A stretch of 64,000 bases of DNA from Tetranychus cinnabarinus (Eukaryota; Arthropoda; Arachnida; Trombidiformes; Tetranychidae): contig WHVY01000006.1 of NCBI GenBank assembly GCA_022266195.1, forward strand, positions 1,116,001 to 1,180,000, written 5' to 3'. The notes beneath the pieces are model-generated. The model worked only from the letters and a program-made list of their open reading frames with translations. It was not told where the DNA came from and made no database searches. Position 1 is the first letter of the stretch, and the number at the start of each line of letters is the position of its first letter. Of the stretch, positions 10,801 to 23,554 are shown one piece after another. Position numbers and translations under genes: made by a program.

Positions 10801-13800
10801 TCAACTGAGATTGCATCAATCTCATCATTTCTTGTCACATAAGGATCAAGATCATCATAACTTAAAAAGTTGTTTATACGCTTGATGGAAACTGAAGCCT
10901 GATAATGAAAAAAAAGATAAAAAAATTAAGATCAAGGTAATTGAATAATTAGACAGCAATAATAGTAAAATCTTAATCTCACCATGATATAAAATGTGAT
11001 TAATTGAGGTAACATTGTCAGAGGAAATCTCAAAATATTGAATAAAGATAGCGAAACGAATGCTTTTTGAGCTGTCAACGTTTCACCCTGGATCAAAACG
11101 TAAGCCGCAAATGTAGTCACAGAAACCATTGTTGGAGCGCAGATCCAAAGAAATGATGATGCACATCCAAGATATGAAATATTTTTCAAATGTTGAAGTT
11201 CTTTGTTACGTAAACCAGTTACATGTTGTAAGAATGATTTTTCCCAAGCGTAAAACTTAATAATCTTGATTCCGCTTAAAATTTCATTCATGAATTTAAC
11301 TCTTTCGTCTTTTTGTTTCATCAGTTTGATTTGCATATTACGACTTATACTTGCAATGTATCCATTGAACGGAATCAATAAAATCATGACAAGTAATCCA
11401 AATAAAGCAGAATAGCCCAACTCCAGGTAAAGAAAATAGATTGCCAAGACAATCTGCAATGGCGCTGACCAGATCAAGTTGATAAAGGGAATAAGATCTA
11501 AAAATCTTTTAGCATCGACAGCCATCAAGTTGACAATTTCACCAGATGTAACTTCTTTCTTTGCTTTATCACCAAGATTAAGAGATTTTTTGTAGATTGT
11601 CGCAGTAAGCGTTGAACTAACTTGCATTCCTGTCATAAACATTCGATAAAAGTAATGGTTCACGAAGATACTTTGGATTGTGGAGACTGCAAACATGGCG
11701 AATGCAATAGCGAATCCATGCCAAGCTGGCTCTTTTGGATTTTGAGTAAAATTGATCAGTGATCTGTAGAGAGAACAGAAATATTAATTATTTGAAAAAT
11801 TCATCTAAATAAAGAAATAGAAACTAACTTTAACAATTGCGGAGTCACAAATTGACAAATATCTTGTATTAACTTGAAAAAGGAGCCAACAATGAAGTAA
11901 GAACCAAAGATTCTCGCGAAAATTGGTATGAAATTAACTTTCTTGACTTTGACAGCCTCATCGGTTGGAGATCTATCAGTGTTTCCATTCAATTGCAGCT
12001 TTTGTGTTGACTTTTTCTTTGCTTTTAGCAAAGCTTCTTCAAATCGTGATTCAAATGGTTTAATGAGATTTTCTGTTTTGAGATCATCACGTAGTTCCCA
12101 AAGATCTTTAGTAGTTAAATCTTTTCTCCATCCTAAAATAGCCATTTCATTGAACCACCAAAAAGTCAACTGATTGAGAAATGAAGCTCGATATTCTGGA
12201 CTGATTTTCTTTTTATGCTCTTGTTCTTGTTTAGTGGATAGTTCGTGGTCTTCTGGTGAGGCAACGGCGTCAGCAAATGATGTGACAATAAAAAGAAGAG
12301 CGATAACAATAAAATAAACATTGAATAATACTATTTCTGATGAGGTATATTCTGCAGCATCAACCCAGGTTTGATAATTTATAAGAAATGTGCAAAGTGC
12401 TTGTAAAAACATATAGATCCATATCACAGGACTAGTATGTATACCACGAAGTCGTTGATAGTACAAGAAAAGAGTAACCAAAGTCTAGAATAAAAAGAAA
12501 ACAAAAATTAGTCTAGGAATAACATGAAAAGCTAAAATGAAATTGTATCAATCAAGTAAGCTATTTTAAGTGTCATTAAAATTTATCTCAATCAGCGCAG
12601 CTATGATCCATTAACAAGTATGAATTAAGTGCAAGCATTTTGAATCTGTTTCTACTAAGTGATTACTGTGACAACAGAAGAATAATCAAGAAGTTGTCAG
12701 AAAAAGCATGCACATATATGAATATGAGTCAATTGAGAAATATGATAATACTTATCTCACTTGAGTGCAGATCAATCAAAGAAAAGAATCATGAAAATTG
12801 ACCTTCTATGAAACATATTTTAGTGTTTTTGAATCAAAACAAGAAGCTCAACTTATCTGACTAAAAATCAGATCAAAAGATTCTAGCTTGACCGCTTGTT
12901 AAATACTAATTTTCTATTTTTCAGAATAATTTTGACTACAAATAACTTACAAAAGAAGAAATGTTATGCTTTGATAAAAGTACAACTATGGTATTCAAGA
13001 AGCTTTTGGTACTCAAAAGCTACCATAATGATCACACAAAATGATCACACATAATACAATAAAACTGCAATTTACAATCATGCAATATACAGTCAATATT
13101 GCTATAAAAGAGTCAAGATATTGAATAACAACTGTACTGGACTTGTTAGATGAGTACTTTGTAGCATCTTAAGAGCTTTAACCTTCACAAGAAATAACAA
13201 ATTATCTCAACTTACAAAAGAAGCAATGTTAAGCAATGGTGCATAAAAATCAGATGGAGTCGGTTGATCTGATGAGTTGAAGTATCGATAGATGATGTTG
13301 AATAATTGTAAAGTATTAATAAGTATACAAGAAAGGGATAAAATTAAACGAGAACGATTCTGTTTATTCCAAGGAATCGGTTTCTTTTTTATCCTAGCAG
13401 TTCTTGTGAGTTCGTAGACGGAGAATAGCCATAAAAATGTTGTGGGTAACCAATTAAGTATTGTTTGATGGAAACAACGAGTCAATTTGGGAGCTGTCGA
13501 GTTCCATGATAAATTGTAATCCTGTTATCCAATCATTGCCGGTTGTAAATGTACATGTAAAGACAAAAGAAAACAATGAAAATATAGTCTAAATACAGAA
13601 GCAGAAAGGGTAAACATAACAGATCAAAATTCTTGGCCTTTTGCCAATGTTTTGGCAAATGAGTAAGGTTAAGTATAATAATAAATTACAAGGTTACAAT
13701 AATTTTAAAAATGTCAAGACTTGAACAAACATTAATTGTCTCAATATCGATTTTCGACTGCGTGACAGTTCGAAAAATGTATAAAGATTAACAGGTCGCA

Positions 13801-13974
13801 AGATTTCCAGCAATTTTGTTAAATCTTACAGGTTTATTTCAATGCGGCATTGCATTATGTAACAAAGGAAAAAAAATTTAAAAAAGAGGTAAAGAAAGAT
13901 CCGAGTTTACATGAACTTACCCAAAAAGGTGAATCACCACAAAGAGATTCAAGGTAGACTTGTTTATGGTCCAT
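7876..13974 (-). CDS. ABCC (MRP-type) full ABC transporter
   Basis: Eight exons join in frame: 13921-13974, 13216-13521, 11829-12484, 10983-11763, 9653-10898, 9388-9583, 8218-9296 and 7876-8123. They encode 1521 aa, the usual size for a long MRP. The order is TMD0 (about residues 1-200), linker, TMD1, NBD1, TMD2, NBD2. NBD1 has Walker A GSVGSGKSS (about 700), signature LSGGQ (about 792) and Walker B LYILDD (about 812). NBD2 has Walker A GRTGAGKST (about 1315), a less usual signature LSVGQ (about 1418) and Walker B ILFLDE (about 1439). Both nucleotide sites appear competent, with the Asp after Walker B in NBD1 instead of Glu, as is typical of the family. ABCC proteins export conjugated organic anions and xenobiotics at the plasma membrane. 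The substrate here is unknown. A partial second copy lies upstream at 2428-3198. Confidence 0.95.
13051..13215. repeat. 165-bp intronic block identical to 2263-2427
   Basis: This is the donor-side part of intron 2 of the intact ABCC gene. It is identical to the block beside the orphan exon 2, whereas the exons themselves differ at roughly one base in seven or eight. Confidence 0.85.
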
Positions 13975-15846
13975 AATAGATTAACATGAAAGGATTTGGT
14001 TTGATAAATAATTTACGATTGATCCAAGTTTTGATTGTCAACTTAATTGTGAATAACTTCTCAACACAAAACAATCAACACAAACTAATGAGAAAAACTA
14101 GATTGAAAAAAAACTGAAATGAGCTTTTAATCGAGCTCCAGACTAACAGATTTGCTTCTGAGAAAAAAAGGAAAACAAATATCACAGTGCAATACTACAA
14201 GCGCCATCTGCCGATCACCCAAAAATATACCGGTAAAAAGCATGTTATGCTTGTTGATGAATTGAATGTAAACACGAACGCGAACTCAACTTTTGAAGGT
14301 GACTACGAAATTACTTGAAAGATGATGAGTAGAGAATAGAAATCAATTGAATTGTCAGGTAAGTAAAAGGTAATCGATTTGGTTAACAATTCAGTTACCA
14401 TGGTTAGTACAAAATTTATGTTAAATAATAAACTGAAAGTAACCCTGCAAGTCTAACAATCTTTACTTACTAACCTTGAAAGTTTCTTGTCCTTCTCAAT
14501 TCAATTATTTCTCTTTACTTTCAACTAATGATCGTTTATTTAACTTTTCAATAATTTCATAGATAATTACAGTGTTGACTCTTGCCAGTGTAAAAAATGT
14601 CTCTTTTGTTCGCTTTGGCGAGGCTTCATCAATGTTTCAATGACTATTCAACAACACCAAACAAGGTAGGTTTTTGAGGGAAAAATATTCTGAAGTGATT
14701 GTAAATGATGAAATGTCCTGACTTTATTAGTCTCTAATTGATCGTTGATAATATGTTACAGCACTTGAATGGATGAACAGAAAATAATGTAATTAGAGCT
14801 TATTTTAACTAACACTATTTTGCTAGAGATTCATATTACACATGTACTTGATCGAATCAAGCTTAACTTGATTTTTCTTGTTGGTTTCACTCAATCTGGT
14901 TTAAAAATGATCTCTCACTTAATCTTGTCTTACTCTTTTATAGTGACAGTCAGGCCACTTGACTTAGGCATTGCCATTGATACTATCCATTGTGCCATCA
15001 ACACCAGGCCTACGACAACCAGTGATAGCAGGTCAAAGATTAACCGGAAGAAATCTTGAGAATCGGATCGATAATGGAACTTGGTCAACCCATTTTAACC
15101 AATTATCTGGAGCGAGATAAAGATAAGATTCAAGTAATATTGAAATGCACCAACAAGATGTCAAAGCAATGCGATGAGAGATCATCATAATTGAAGTGTT
15201 TTTTATTTTTTGATTGACTGGTAAAGATTTGATCATTTTCATCAATCGTAAAGATGATGACTCGAGTAATTATAATCTGGTAACAAATCATACATTTGTA
15301 TCATCAGACCATCCCATCTTAACTTTGATTTCTTTGGATGTGTAAGGACAATTGTTGAATATCCGAATCCAATTAAGGTAAATTTTCACTCATCTATTAA
15401 CTTATTGATTACTTATTAACAGGAAACAGAATAGATTAGAGTCTGTATTCAAGCTAATTATCCTAATTTGATCATTAGATTAGGGGTAGATTCATAGACG
15501 AACCTTTTAAGATCCATGAAAAATATGCCAGACATGATTGACAAACGATCTACAATAACAAAGAAGAAAGCACAAACATCATTTCTTTTAATAACATCTT
15601 GAAACATTATCTTGAGTATTTACTTCCAACCGTAATGAAATCTTAAACATTTCTCAATTGGTAATTCGAATCTTCACGATAATTATAATTATTATTATTT
15701 GTACGATTGTAATCAGATTCTGAAAGTATAGAAAGTATAAAATAAAAGGTAGCAAGTGTTGGAAAATTTAGTTTGCAAGTCATCTTTAGACAAATCGCTT
15801 TACCATAGTTTTTTGTTTCTCCTTCATTCATCATTCCGCTATTACA
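13975..15846. other. Intergenic region between ABCC and thyropin
   Basis: No supported gene. It contains the start-proximal flank of the ABCC gene (minus strand) and the 5' flank of the thyropin. One AGATGGCGC motif lies at 14201-14209 on the minus strand. Confidence 0.5.
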
Positions 15847-16601
15847 ATGAGATCTTTAATTATCATTTGTGCTATTCTGTTCACTGTTCAAAATGTTTCA
15901 ACTTATCCCAAAGGTTTGTAACATTAATAGACATTTATCTAGACTTAATTTACTAATCAACTTTTGTTTTAATTTATTTAGGTTTAACTGTGTCAAATCC
16001 GGCGCCAGTTGTAGCTCCAGCTGTAAACAATGCAACCAAGTTAAATCTTTCAGTAACACCACCGCCACCATCTCAACCTAAGCTCCGTTCTTCAGCTTCT
16101 AGCTCCTCTGTTTCAACAAACGCAGCCAGTTCTGATACTACCTCATGTACTTATCGCCGACAAATGGAAACAAATTCAAACACCCGACTTCCTGGACGAT
16201 TGATCCCTGAATGTCGACCTGATGGAAAGTTTGCTTCTCTTCAGTGTCACGGTGAAGCTGTTGGTGGTGGTCGATTCTGTCAATGTTGGGACCCTGAAGG
16301 TAACATTATTCGAGCTCCTTCCAAGAAAATCAAAGCCTGTGATTGTATTCTTCAACGACACCAAATCACCAGCGAAAAACCTAAACGTAAGTTTATTCAC
16401 ATGTTTTTGATACATTTCAAGCTAACTCGTTTCTCTGTATGATTAGGAGTCGGTCATTTTACCCCTCAATGCGAGGAAAGTGGTCACTTTAAGAAGTACC
16501 AATGTCATGCATCAACTGGACACTGTTGGTGTGTACATCCTACCAATGGAACCCAAATTGGTGAGAAATCTCGAACACTTACTGCTGAAGGTTGCGTCTG
16601 A
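15847..16601 (+). CDS. Secreted thyropin, two thyroglobulin type-1 domains
   Basis: Three exons, 15847-15913, 15982-16386 and 16447-16601, join in frame to encode 208 aa. A signal peptide (MRSLIIICAILFTVQNVSTY) is followed by a low-complexity Pro/Ser/Ala stretch (about residues 25-75). Two thyroglobulin type-1 repeats follow. The first (about 77-142) has the PEC, LQC and FCQCW cores. The second (about 160-208) has PQC, YQC and CWCV. The spacing of Cys residues matches the family, although the central CWCV of the first repeat is CQCW. Proteins with this fold (thyropins, for example equistatin) inhibit papain-like cysteine proteases. Whether this one does is inferred. Polyadenylation signals AATAAA lie at 16729 and 16830. 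Confidence 0.88.
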
Positions 16602-16900
16602 TTGAATCGATTATCTGAAGTACCACTCTAAATCAATTACAACTCGCAGCACTAAATGTTTAATTGCCCCAAGTATTAGTGTGCCACCGCTTATTGGCCA
16701 GTGAGTGAAACTTAGGTTCAATTTTTCAAATAAACATAGCTTTCACTATTGGCTTCCAAGGCCAGTTGCTATTGATTCTGATGCTCTCTAATATTGATAC
16801 ACTTTCTGTAAATTATGCTTAATCATTTCAATAAAACAGAAAATTGCATTTAAATAAAAAAACTGATATTTTTGTCGAAACTTTCTTGTAAATTTTAGAG

Positions 16901-17132
16901 GTCCACAGTTTCATCAATCCTTCATTTGAAATCAAAAGCTGATTATCTTAATGAGCAAATAATTAATTGCCATTTTATAATAAAAATAAAAAGGTTAATC
17001 ATTCAAATTCAAACTACGTTATCATTTTTATTTTGGTGAGTAAAATGGATTTAAATTTTGACACATTTTTTCCAAAACAATGAGGTAAAGGGTTATTTAT
17101 ACATATGTTATATAATATTCATGTTTAAAATA
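16901..17132 (+). pseudogene. Inverted fragment of the CNNM gene 3' end
   Basis: This copy, on the opposite strand, covers the last 13 codons and the 3' flank of the CNNM gene, whose counterpart is 17999-18263 on the minus strand. It reads VHSFINPSFEIKS followed by a stop, against VHSFINPSFEMES in the gene. Similarity continues through the AT-rich 3' flank with indels. The rest of the gene is absent. Confidence 0.8.
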
Positions 17133-17998
17133 TAAAATACGAGATAGAAATCTATTCAATTTTAGGTCAATTGACAGTGTTAATTTCAATTTCCATGTTT
17201 AATGGTTCTATCACAGTTTACGATAACGCCTATGTATGAAAGTCGGAAGAATTAGGTTCAAATAGAAAATAAGCAGAAATTTTAATACGTATCTAACCCA
17301 CACTTGAATCGATGTTCAACCAAATCAACGACTTTTCATCAAACTCAGCATTATGAATTACGACTATCTTGAATTTTCAGAATATTGCTCAGACTGGTTT
17401 GTCTTCTCAATAGGTTTTGAATCAGGTGGAACAATTTGATTTCAAGTTACATTCGACAGAAGTTGAAAATTTTATCCTCAATAGGACCAATCTACTCAAT
17501 ACCTCAATAAATTAGACATAATAAACGCCAGAACTTAATCTTAAAAACGATAAACGAAAACGAAGTTAAACAAATTCAATTTGAGCTGATTCATCAATCG
17601 ATTTTTATTTGTAAAAATTGCTTGAAACGACTTGTTACGTATGTTGAGATCGATTCCGTTAAAACATATAGTTTTCAAATCAGATGAGAGATGGCGCGGT
17701 CAGCAATTTTCCAGCTCGATATTTGGTTTGAAAAAATTAAAAGATCGCGAACAAGATCAACTGGTTAGAAGATCGATAATGAGAACGGTTTTGAGGCCAT
17801 CAGATTTAACAGTAGCATTATCAGTTGGTGACTGTGTAAATTTAAATGACCTTACTGCTATAACACGTAATCCGCGCTTGAAAAAAGATTTCCTAATGTT
17901 TATATTGGGGAAATTTACTGAAAATTTCAGAGCTCTTTGCATAGCAAATGGATAAATCATTTGGTTTAGCCTGAAATTGAATAACTTTCTCCATGTTC
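17133..17998. other. Spacer between inverted CNNM 3' ends
   Basis: A 107-codon ORF lies at 17632-17955 (plus), but it has no recognisable domain, signal peptide or splice signals. An AGATGGCGC motif lies at 17689-17697 inside it. I do not call it a gene. Confidence 0.35.
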
Positions 17999-18221
17999 CA
18001 TATTTTAAACATGAATATTATATAACAGGTGTATAAATAACCTTTTACATCATTTTTTTGAGAAAATTTGTCAAAATTTAAATCCATATTACTTATCAAA
18101 ATAAAAATGATAAATTATGTAAAATATACCGTTTGAATTTAAATGATTAACCTTTTTATTTTTAATTTGTTTTATTATAAAATGACAATTAATTATCTGA
18201 TCATTATTTTTATAATTATAA

Positions 18222-20977
18222 TCAGCTTTCCATCTCAAATGAAGGATTGATAAAACTGTGGACTTCTGTACTTGAATTAAATTTGAGATCATTACTTGAA
18301 GTTTCCTGTTCATTTCGTAGTTCATTTTGTGGCTGTTGAGCATCAGTAGTGATAATTGTATTAGGATTGTTATTGGAACCTTTTGAAAGTTCAGTTGAAT
18401 CAATTGTAAATGAAAGCGATGCTGAACTGGACAACGGAGGAAATGAAAATGATTTTGATGAGACATTTGAAGAACCTCTGTCCATTTGCGAAGCCTTGAT
18501 TGCTGAAAGATACAATTTACGAGTTATTTTTAGATAAGTGGTAGTTTGAATAATTTCAACGGTAAAATCAGGTTTGTAAACAAATGCTGATTCCAATTGT
18601 TCATTTGTTGATGTTGTTGAACTTGGCAAAATTTTCAATGCATCCGATCCAAATGAAGAAAATGGTCCACCATAGAAAGTCAATTGCTCTTTACCAGCCG
18701 TCACTTGAACACGTCCTTCCAATATCATAACAAAATAATCCGCAGGCTTGTCTCGGGTGTAGATTTGGATGCGAGGCTCTAAAAAAACGGAAAATAATAA
18801 GCATAAGATTGAGATTGTATAATGCAAAGTAAAATTGAAATAAGCTTACCTGGATCATCTCTCTCAGGGTCGTAAACGTGATGGAAATAGATTCTTTGAC
18901 TTAGAAGACGACGTAAAATTGTTTCAGTGATAAACTGATTAGCGAAAGGAGAGCACGATGAGGATAAAAATTGATAAGTGGCTAGGATCATCTGTGGTGA
19001 AATGGCAGTATTATCTTGACAGTGTCTCAAAGATGAAAAGACTGAATTGTCTCGTTCAGATGGACGGAAACGGCGCTGTTTCAAACGATTATCGGTATAC
19101 ACATCAGTTTCATCCACAATTTCAGTTTGTAAAATTTCCTCAATAACATCTTCCAATGTTACTACACCAACAACCTCATAATATGGATCTGTATGATCAT
19201 CATCATCAAAGAGTCGACGAACAAATGATAAATGTGATTTTCCCTCTTTGAAAGCAGCCAGTGCAATGTCCAGTGTTGTATCTTCCCAGGTATAAATCAG
19301 AGGATGACGATAATATTCAATTAGAGTAGTTAATGGCATGTTATCATCAGGATCAACAAATGCCAAATCTTTAACGTACAAAAGACCAACAATGTTTTTC
19401 CTATCATCCTTGTAAATGGGTATTCTTGAGTAACCAGATTTTTCAATACGAGAGACTGTATCAAAGTCAAGACGAGTGGCCAAGGGAAGCATAAAAACGT
19501 CTTCAAGGCAGGTCATTATAAGGCCAACAGTCTTCTTTTTAAGTTCCAAAGCTCCAGATATAATGTTAACCTCAGCTGGTTCCAATTGTGAATAATCTCG
19601 AGTTATTCTAATGAACTCCATAAGACGTTCCCGATCATAAACTTGTCCAATTTCATCACCCAATGCATAGTCTAAAATCTTTGAAATGGGCCAAGAAAGT
19701 GGAGCTGTTAAAGCCATGAATAGATATGTTATCCAAATTGTTTTAGCTCCAACGGCAAGACCATGGCGTGAGCATATAGCTTGAGGTACAATATCACCAA
19801 TAATAACAATAAGTATAGTTGATATGGCAATAGCCAGTATACCACTGGTAAGTTGATCAAGAAGAACAGTTAAAGTTGAATTGATGGCCACATTTGACAA
19901 TAAAATGGTACACAGAAGAAAGTTGCCTCGACGACGAAGTGGCTCAATGGTTTTGGCATAACGCTTTTCATCATCATCACCCTTTAAAGCAATCACTTTG
20001 AGCTCATTTTTATCCAAAGACATTAAACCCAAATTTAAACCAGCAAATAATCCAGTTAAACAGAGTAGTACACATATGAGTGTAATTTGTAAACCAAGGG
20101 GAAGCAGACGTCCAGTTATTTGAATAGTCAGGTAAGGCTCGGTTCCTTGGTGAATCCAGTCTCCAGGTTTAATGACTGTTGACCGTTGAGATGTTGGATC
20201 ATCACGGAAAACGACAGTGTAATTACTCTGTATCGGTTGTTCAGTTTCATCTTGATACTCTTTATTTCCCTGTCCTTTGGTAAACAAAGAAAGAGCTTTT
20301 CCTTTGATTTTGAACTTTGAATCAGATTGGGTAACTGTGTTATTGCCATTAACACTACCTTGTGACTTTTTTTGTAAACTTTTAGGATTCAACTTTGCCT
20401 GACCAGGGCCAACATTTTTAGCACATAAATACAGAGTATCGGTAGATTTGGGTTCTTTTATAGTAATCAAGGCCATTGTAGAGGTCAAATAAGTTGCTTG
20501 CAAGGTTTCAAAACGGGATAAATCATTACAATTGGTGTTGGCGGGTGAAGCTACTCGGGTCAATGCAATTAATGTATCATTAGTAAAATTGGTTCCAAAA
20601 AGTCTGATTGAAGTTTTGGTGTCTGCATAGATGATGTTGACTCCAAGAGAGTCGACTGAAGCTCGATCATTTTCAACATGAATACCAGTAATAAAAGGTC
20701 CCAATGGTATTGAATTGGTGGACACATCAGGCGAGTAAAAGCGTAAAACAGATTCAGACGCAATTGAATTAACAGGTGATTTGGATGATACTTTAAACTT
20801 TTTACTATGACTTGGTAATGAAGATGAAAATAGTGATTTGTGTAATGAATTGGATTCACATGAGGTTAAAGGTAATTGGAAACAAATTACTAACACTGTT
20901 AGGAAAATATAAAGGTTAGTTGAGATGAAGAGATTAAAATTGAAATATTTAGAAACATTATTAATGACATTAATCAT
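18222..20977 (-). CDS. CNNM: CNNM/ACDP family metal transport protein
   Basis: Two exons, 18850-20977 and 18222-18778, join in frame (GT-AG, 70-bp intron) to give 894 aa. A hydrophobic N-terminal segment (about residues 18-40) acts as signal or anchor and precedes an extracellular region to about 285. A DUF21/CNNM membrane domain follows (about 292-470) with GLNLGLMSLD and a GDIVPQ motif. A CBS pair covers about 485-615 (including SRIPIYKD and GVVTLEDVIEEIL), and a cyclic-nucleotide-binding-like domain about 660-800. The tail is Ser-rich. The architecture is complete for CNNM proteins, which are implicated in Mg2+ efflux and in PRL phosphatase binding in animals (Drosophila UEX). The start chosen is the first ATG giving a signal segment. 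Inverted fragments of this gene flank it at 16901-17132 and 22717-22791. Confidence 0.93.
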
Positions 20978-22309
20978 ATTAAAAGTGACAATATGATGTA
21001 TGAAAACAGTGAATATGATGATGAATCAAGATGAGATGAGAGATTGATGTTGGATGCCAGTGTTAGGCACTAAGAAAAACAATCAAGTTAGATTGGAATT
21101 AGTAAACAGACTAAATAATAATAATAATGGAATCATTTTTTCCACTCAATTGTGCTTCATCTACTAATCAATTTTTTTTGTTTTGTATTTGCTTATCCTC
21201 TTTCTATCCCCTTCTCATCCATACCAATCTGATGATCATCATCAGTCTTCTGTGTGTGTGTTTTATCATATAATAATGATTCAATGATTTGCCTTTACCA
21301 TCCAATGTAACCCCAAACACAAGTAACAAGTCAATTGATTATCAATTGAAAAATAAATACTTGTGATTAAGATAGACAAATCGTTTTCATTTGAAGATGC
21401 TATTCTCACCGCAATTATCTTAATCATAATCTGGTGTAATCTACTTTGCTCATCGATTGTCCCATCACCAGTTGTAACCTAACCAATTGTACATTTTGTA
21501 TCAAAATGAACTTCAATTGGAATGCACTTTCAAATCAATTAACCGACAGATTGACCTTTACAGCTTTCAACTTACAGTTAATCATTTACATGTTTATATT
21601 TATGATGATTTGTGAGATGCTTTGATAAAATGATGATGATTCATGATCATTCATTCAGGAAGAGTGTCAATGATGGCATGATAGATTCCTATTCTAATCT
21701 TATTGATGATTACATGAACTTGGTATTTAACCTGACTATCAAACCATTTGCATTGAACAATACAAATTGGTATTCCAGTGTTGTTTAGTTGATAGTTGTT
21801 TGTGAATCAGTTTATGACTAACAATGAATTATCAGTAACATTATTGGTGTTTTTATTTTCATCAAATTCTCAATTCTAACTTTCGTTTAACACCCTTAGT
21901 GCTACTGTTTGGTGTGAACCCAAATCGTGTTATTGAAATACATGGAAAAGTGAAAGATTTATAAAGCAATAGTAAACTGATTCAGCTTGGATCAGTTGTA
22001 AACATGTAAGATTAACATTCAAGGTTAGAAGTAAGATTATATTAACAATGGATTAAGTTATTTGGTTAATTAATAGTTTATTAATAATAAATTTAATTGC
22101 TCAGAAAATTTGGTTCCGCATAATTTGTATAAGATTAGACTTGTGGAGGCTTGATAGGCAGTAAGATCAAGCCTTCAGTTTTTAGTATCATTTTTGTTTC
22201 AATGCGATCAGCTTAACTTGATTTCTTACAAGGATAATTTTCTTGCTTTTAAAGGTAACCTTAAACGATTTCAGCCATTATTGCTCGTATTAAAGGCAGA
22301 TTAAACAGG
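20978..22309. other. Intergenic, upstream of CNNM
   Basis: AT-rich sequence with short simple repeats (such as TGATGA runs). It must contain the CNNM promoter on the minus strand. I see no gene. Confidence 0.45.
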
Positions 22310-22620
22310 AAAGGAGTAAAGGCAAGGAATGTCGAGTTAAGAGTATAGACTTGGTGAACTTGAAACATGAAAATAACAACAAAGAGCCTGAATTTTCCAC
22401 TGACAGAAATAGTATGTGAGCACCGCAAATCCAATGCTTTTTTTCAATCCGTCGATAGTTCTCTGACTTTATCGCAAAATAAGTGATTTTCTGGTTGACC
22501 GTCAAAAGTTACATCAGACCAATGAGTTAGATGAAAAAGTGTAAGAGTAGCATGAGAATGTACGCTTTTGGGACATGCTGATAGTACTGGAACGAAATCA
22601 ATGTTAAAATTGAGAAAAGG
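22310..22620. mobile_element. Diverged relative of the 4.1-kb foldback element
   Basis: The left part near 22328 (GTCGAGTTAAGAGTATAGACTT) resembles the outer left arm near 4118. The right part near 22470-22535 resembles the inner right arm near 4640-4710 in the same order (TCTGGTTG, then AAAGTTACA, then AATGAGTT). It is shorter, and the large hairpin is lost. Confidence 0.45.
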
Positions 22621-22716
22621 TTTGAATATTGATTATAATTTCATGAATTTGTTTTATTCTATCAAATAATTTAAAGGCTGTGAGAACTATCTTAACATTG
22701 CTAGTAATTGCTAGGC

Positions 22717-22791
22717 TGTTGGCCTTATAATGACCTGCCTTGAAGACGTTTATCAGCTTCCCTTTGCCACTAGTCTTGACTTTGATACAGA
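22717..22791 (+). pseudogene. 75-bp inverted CNNM exon fragment
   Basis: This fragment differs at about 5 of 75 positions from the CBS-domain start of the CNNM gene (counterpart near 19465-19541, minus). It reads VGLIMTCLEDVYQLPFATSL in the plus direction. Flanking codons do not match, so it is an isolated fragment. Confidence 0.8.
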
Positions 22792-23112
22792 TCCTGAATT
22801 CAATGAAAACATTAAGTCATTATCAGCCTATTATTGACAAATGTCAAGAGAAATTACATCTTTAGCAATCTGAAGTGACTACATGCTATCATATGCTACA
22901 CTCAATAAGTTTTATCAATTTTCAAGCTTTCGTTCAAATAATGACTGCATTATGTTTCTTATACACCAGATGGCGCGTACCACGATACATTATCAAAACA
23001 TTCAATGAGCAACTTTAACAACTCTGCTTGTTTGATTTGTCTAACATTTAAATTGAAATAAAATGTGAAATTGAATCAACCAATTTAGAGGACCCCTAAT
23101 AAATTCTCGGAA

Positions 23113-23525
23113 TCAATTTAACACAATAATTAAACGGCTTTTTACAGGGATATTAAAAATTGAAAAAGTTTTGAGGTCGGCCTCTTGTATAATTAATTTC
23201 AAATATTTGTCTTTGATGAAAGCAAAATATTTTTGAATAACAATGTTTTTCAAGAAATTATATTTAATGTTGTCCAAGGCTTGATATCGCTGTCCCAACC
23301 TATTATCTCTTCAAACGGTAGATCTTGTGCTTTAGAAAATCGACTTTTTAAATCTTCAGGACAAGACAAGATTATCAGCTTAAAAAAGCCATATTTTTCA
23401 ATAAAAGTTATGTATTCATTTAGTACCGGATTCTTGCTATTCAAATGTTCTTGGAAGTAACGATTTATCATTTTCATTATTTTTTGGTCATACTTCAGCT
23501 GGATGCAATTTCCTGGCGAGGTCAA
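23113..23525 (-). pseudogene. Possible broken ORF, family unknown
   Basis: Two overlapping minus-strand frames (23250-23525, 91 codons, and 23113-23298, 61 codons) would form one run of about 135 residues if one frameshift near 23290 is assumed. The residues are Lys/Ile-rich and mixed hydrophobic. I recognise no domain, and AT-rich sequence can give such frames by chance. Confidence 0.2.
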
Positions 23526-23554
23526 AATAAGAGAAGAGAAACATGAGGGTCAGA

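Noticed and set aside
9907..10842. Plus-strand ORFs of 66 and 106 codons within the ABCC gene
   Set aside because: They are antisense to the linker and NBD1 exon, which has clear Walker and signature motifs on the minus strand.
16176..16415. Minus-strand ORF across the thyropin exon
   Set aside because: Shadow of the plus-strand thyroglobulin domain, whose Cys pattern is unambiguous.
17632..17955. 107-codon plus-strand ORF between the inverted CNNM ends
   Set aside because: No domain, signal peptide, splice signals or codon pattern. Its length is within what AT-rich DNA gives by chance.
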